A program made the translations under genes and the position numbers. The notes beneath the pieces are model-generated. The model was not told where the DNA came from, ran no database searches, and saw only the letters and a list, made by a program, of their open reading frames with translations. A DNA stretch of 64,000 nt from Paramecium tetraurelia (Eukaryota; Ciliophora; Oligohymenophorea; Peniculida; Parameciidae). The stretch lies in the NCBI RefSeq assembly GCF_000165425.1, contig NW_001799244.1:250118-314117 (forward strand), given 5' to 3'. Within the stretch, counting starts at the first letter, position 1, and each line of letters begins with the position of its first letter. Below, one piece after another: positions 62,382 through 64,000 of the stretch.

Positions 62382-63611
62382 TCCTTATTTTCTTAATACT
62401 AGCCTTTTACTACTTGTTTGACTTGCCTTAATCATTTATTTCTCTTTTCAATATTCCTCTATACTTACAACATTTTTCAACTAAAATCCAATAAATTAAT
62501 TGAACAATTAAAATATCTCTGTCTCTTATCCAAAGAAAAGCCTCCCATGATTTTCTTTCTATCAATCTCTTATTTAAATTAAATAATTTTTTCTTCGAAT
62601 TCTGGATGTGTTGAAATTCTATAAATCACTGAAATCTATATATGTTCTTTTTCCAACGAAATTTTTTATTATTTTTAGGAATCCTAATTTAGTTGAATTA
62701 AAGAAATAATTTGATTTTTTTGAACAAGAGCTTCCTTGTGAATATTACTCGAATTTAAAGTATTCCTCTTATGAATTCTATATTGTCTTATCAACTGATC
62801 TCTATGATCCTGATAAGAATAAAATTATAGATTAATCTTCTAATATTTTAGAAACATATATTCCAGAATAATTTACACTAACTGCATCAAAAGATTTACA
62901 AAGTTATTAAGTCAGCGTATTATATTATGATCGAATTGAATCTAATATATAGAACATAGTCAAATGATTCTTATACTGATAGTAATTTCTATAATTTTAG
63001 GAGTTGAATATTATTGCACATTTATATTTTAATTATTAGTGTAAAAATATTAATCATGTTATGATTGTTGAAATCGTACACTAGGACATATTAACGAATA
63101 AATATTTAATAAATACATTGCTTAAACTTAAATAAAATACTTTGATTGATATACTCTAATATATGAGTTCATTTAAATTTATTAGAATAAGGACTGATTT
63201 TATTCATTGTGAAATAATCATTGGCATAATTGGTTTCTTTACACAATTTTCTTGGATAAGTAAATTTGGATGGAGAAAGACTATTAGAGTTCTAATGAAG
63301 GAAATAGATTAATATATACATTAGAATGCCATCCAAGTTCTTAATTAGATGTTTAAGGAAATTAGTATTTCTATCGAGGAGTCCTATTCATAGTATTCAA
63401 TTTATCAACGATTTCCTCTTAAATATTGAGATTTCATTACTTTCTAAAGGTGGAGAATCATCAGTGATTTAATTAACATCAAATGCTGGTTTAGTAATGG
63501 CTCCTGTCTTTTCAAGATGTTTTTATAACATAATACTATTGTTAGGTTTCTCTTGGATTATGTATACTAAATTTAGGATTAACAGTTGCAAATACATTTA
63601 TGAGGATTGAT
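62382..63611 (+). CDS. Unresolved plus-strand membrane protein gene
   Basis: The DNA from about 62380 to 63610 reads as coding in pieces: RILDVLKFYKSLKSIYVLF and KQFDFFEQELPCEYYSNL, then SSYEFYIVLSTDLYDPDKNK through LTASKDLQSYQVSVLYYDR (a soluble, beta-rich domain about 62700-62960), then hydrophobic segments such as IIIGIIGFFTQFSWI (about 63210-63260) and FYNIILLLGFSWIMY (about 63520-63560). An ectodomain followed by several membrane helices is plausible, but intron positions and the start are unsettled (an ATG at 62382 opens a hydrophobic run). No family is assigned. Confidence 0.4.
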
Positions 63612-63844
63612 AGTAAAATGTTCATAAACTTTTAAGTGTTAATTTTCCTTTCTTACTGCTTCTTACCAGATTTTCATTTCCTAAATTATAGAAATTTCAT
63701 ACAGCAACTGGACTTCGATCTCTTTTATTATTTTTTGCATCTTACTTTGCCATTTTATATTTTAATTATAAAAAGATTAGTAAGAGAATTTATATTATAT
63801 TATATTATAAAATTTAGTTATGAGTCTTAACAAAAGGGCTATAT

Positions 63845-64000
63845 TCAATTTAATCTACCAATACAATTCTTAGCTCCACAGCTACACTATATTTTTTACG
63901 ATTCTGCTTCTATTTCAAATTAATAATCATAAGTCAACTCTTCCCCTACTGAGATGTCCTTTCTAGCATAAATCAAAATCTTTTCATCTAATAATAAAGA
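63845..64000 (-). CDS. SET1-type histone H3K4 methyltransferase, C-terminal end
   Basis: Only the last 51 codons are inside the window and the gene continues past 64000. The reading KILIYARKDISVGEELTYDY is the end of a SET domain, with the ELTYDY motif whose tyrosine takes part in catalysis. It is followed by QFEIEAESQKIQCSCG and AKNCIGRLN, the post-SET C-x-C-x4-C zinc motif (CSCGAKNC) and the G-x-LN terminus typical of SET1/COMPASS and trithorax-class enzymes. The stop is TGA 63845-63847. These enzymes methylate histone H3 lysine 4 at active promoters. Class assignment rests on post-SET spacing and the LN end. Confidence 0.85.

Overview
The window looks like nuclear DNA of an oligohymenophorean ciliate close to Paramecium. 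The DNA is very AT-rich. Every recognisable protein reads through many TAA and TAG codons as glutamine and stops only at TGA. Genes are cut by tiny introns of about 20-37 bases, and splicing these out restores known protein families. A standard-code reading therefore gives only short fragments, and most longer standard-code ORFs on the opposite strand are shadows of real genes.

Layout. 1-9.6 kb is a minus-strand block: a membrane protein cut by the window edge, a C2H2 zinc finger protein, a ZCCHC9-like zinc-knuckle protein, a conserved unknown, urocanate hydratase and a calcium-dependent protein kinase. 10.4-17.2 kb is plus-strand: an outer-dynein-arm docking-type coiled coil, a small protein and an importin-5-like karyopherin. 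17.5-25.8 kb holds a ubiquitin-like/coiled-coil protein, a small membrane protein, a START-domain protein, the GINS subunit Sld5, a zinc-motif protein, signal peptidase subunit SPC25 and a DDX52/Rok1-like helicase with damaged ATP-binding motifs. 26.0-33.4 kb is one giant plus-strand gene with a C2-like start and ankyrin-like stretches. 33.8-38.2 kb holds a PAS-type membrane-family gene and two unknowns.

38.2-44.8 kb is gene-poor. It carries a 28-base tandem repeat, scattered exon-like pieces, an island of about 50% G+C, and two Tc1/mariner-type transposase relics. 44.8-64 kb is dense again: a small coiled-coil protein, a two-FHA protein, clathrin light chain, a second PAS/TM-family gene containing the 119-base assembly gap, two tandem HSF-type genes, a cathepsin L-like protease, a probable mitochondrial protein, lysyl-tRNA synthetase, a centrin-like EF-hand protein, an unresolved membrane protein and the end of a SET1-type histone methyltransferase.

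There is no operon logic. These are ordinary eukaryotic housekeeping, ciliary, membrane-traffic and chromatin genes with short spacers, often convergent. I found no internal eliminated sequence interrupting the roughly twenty genes whose exons I could chain, which suits a macronuclear assembly, but the transposon-bearing gap would also fit germline-type DNA. Exon chains marked as length-checked have exon totals divisible by three. Other exon chains are approximate.
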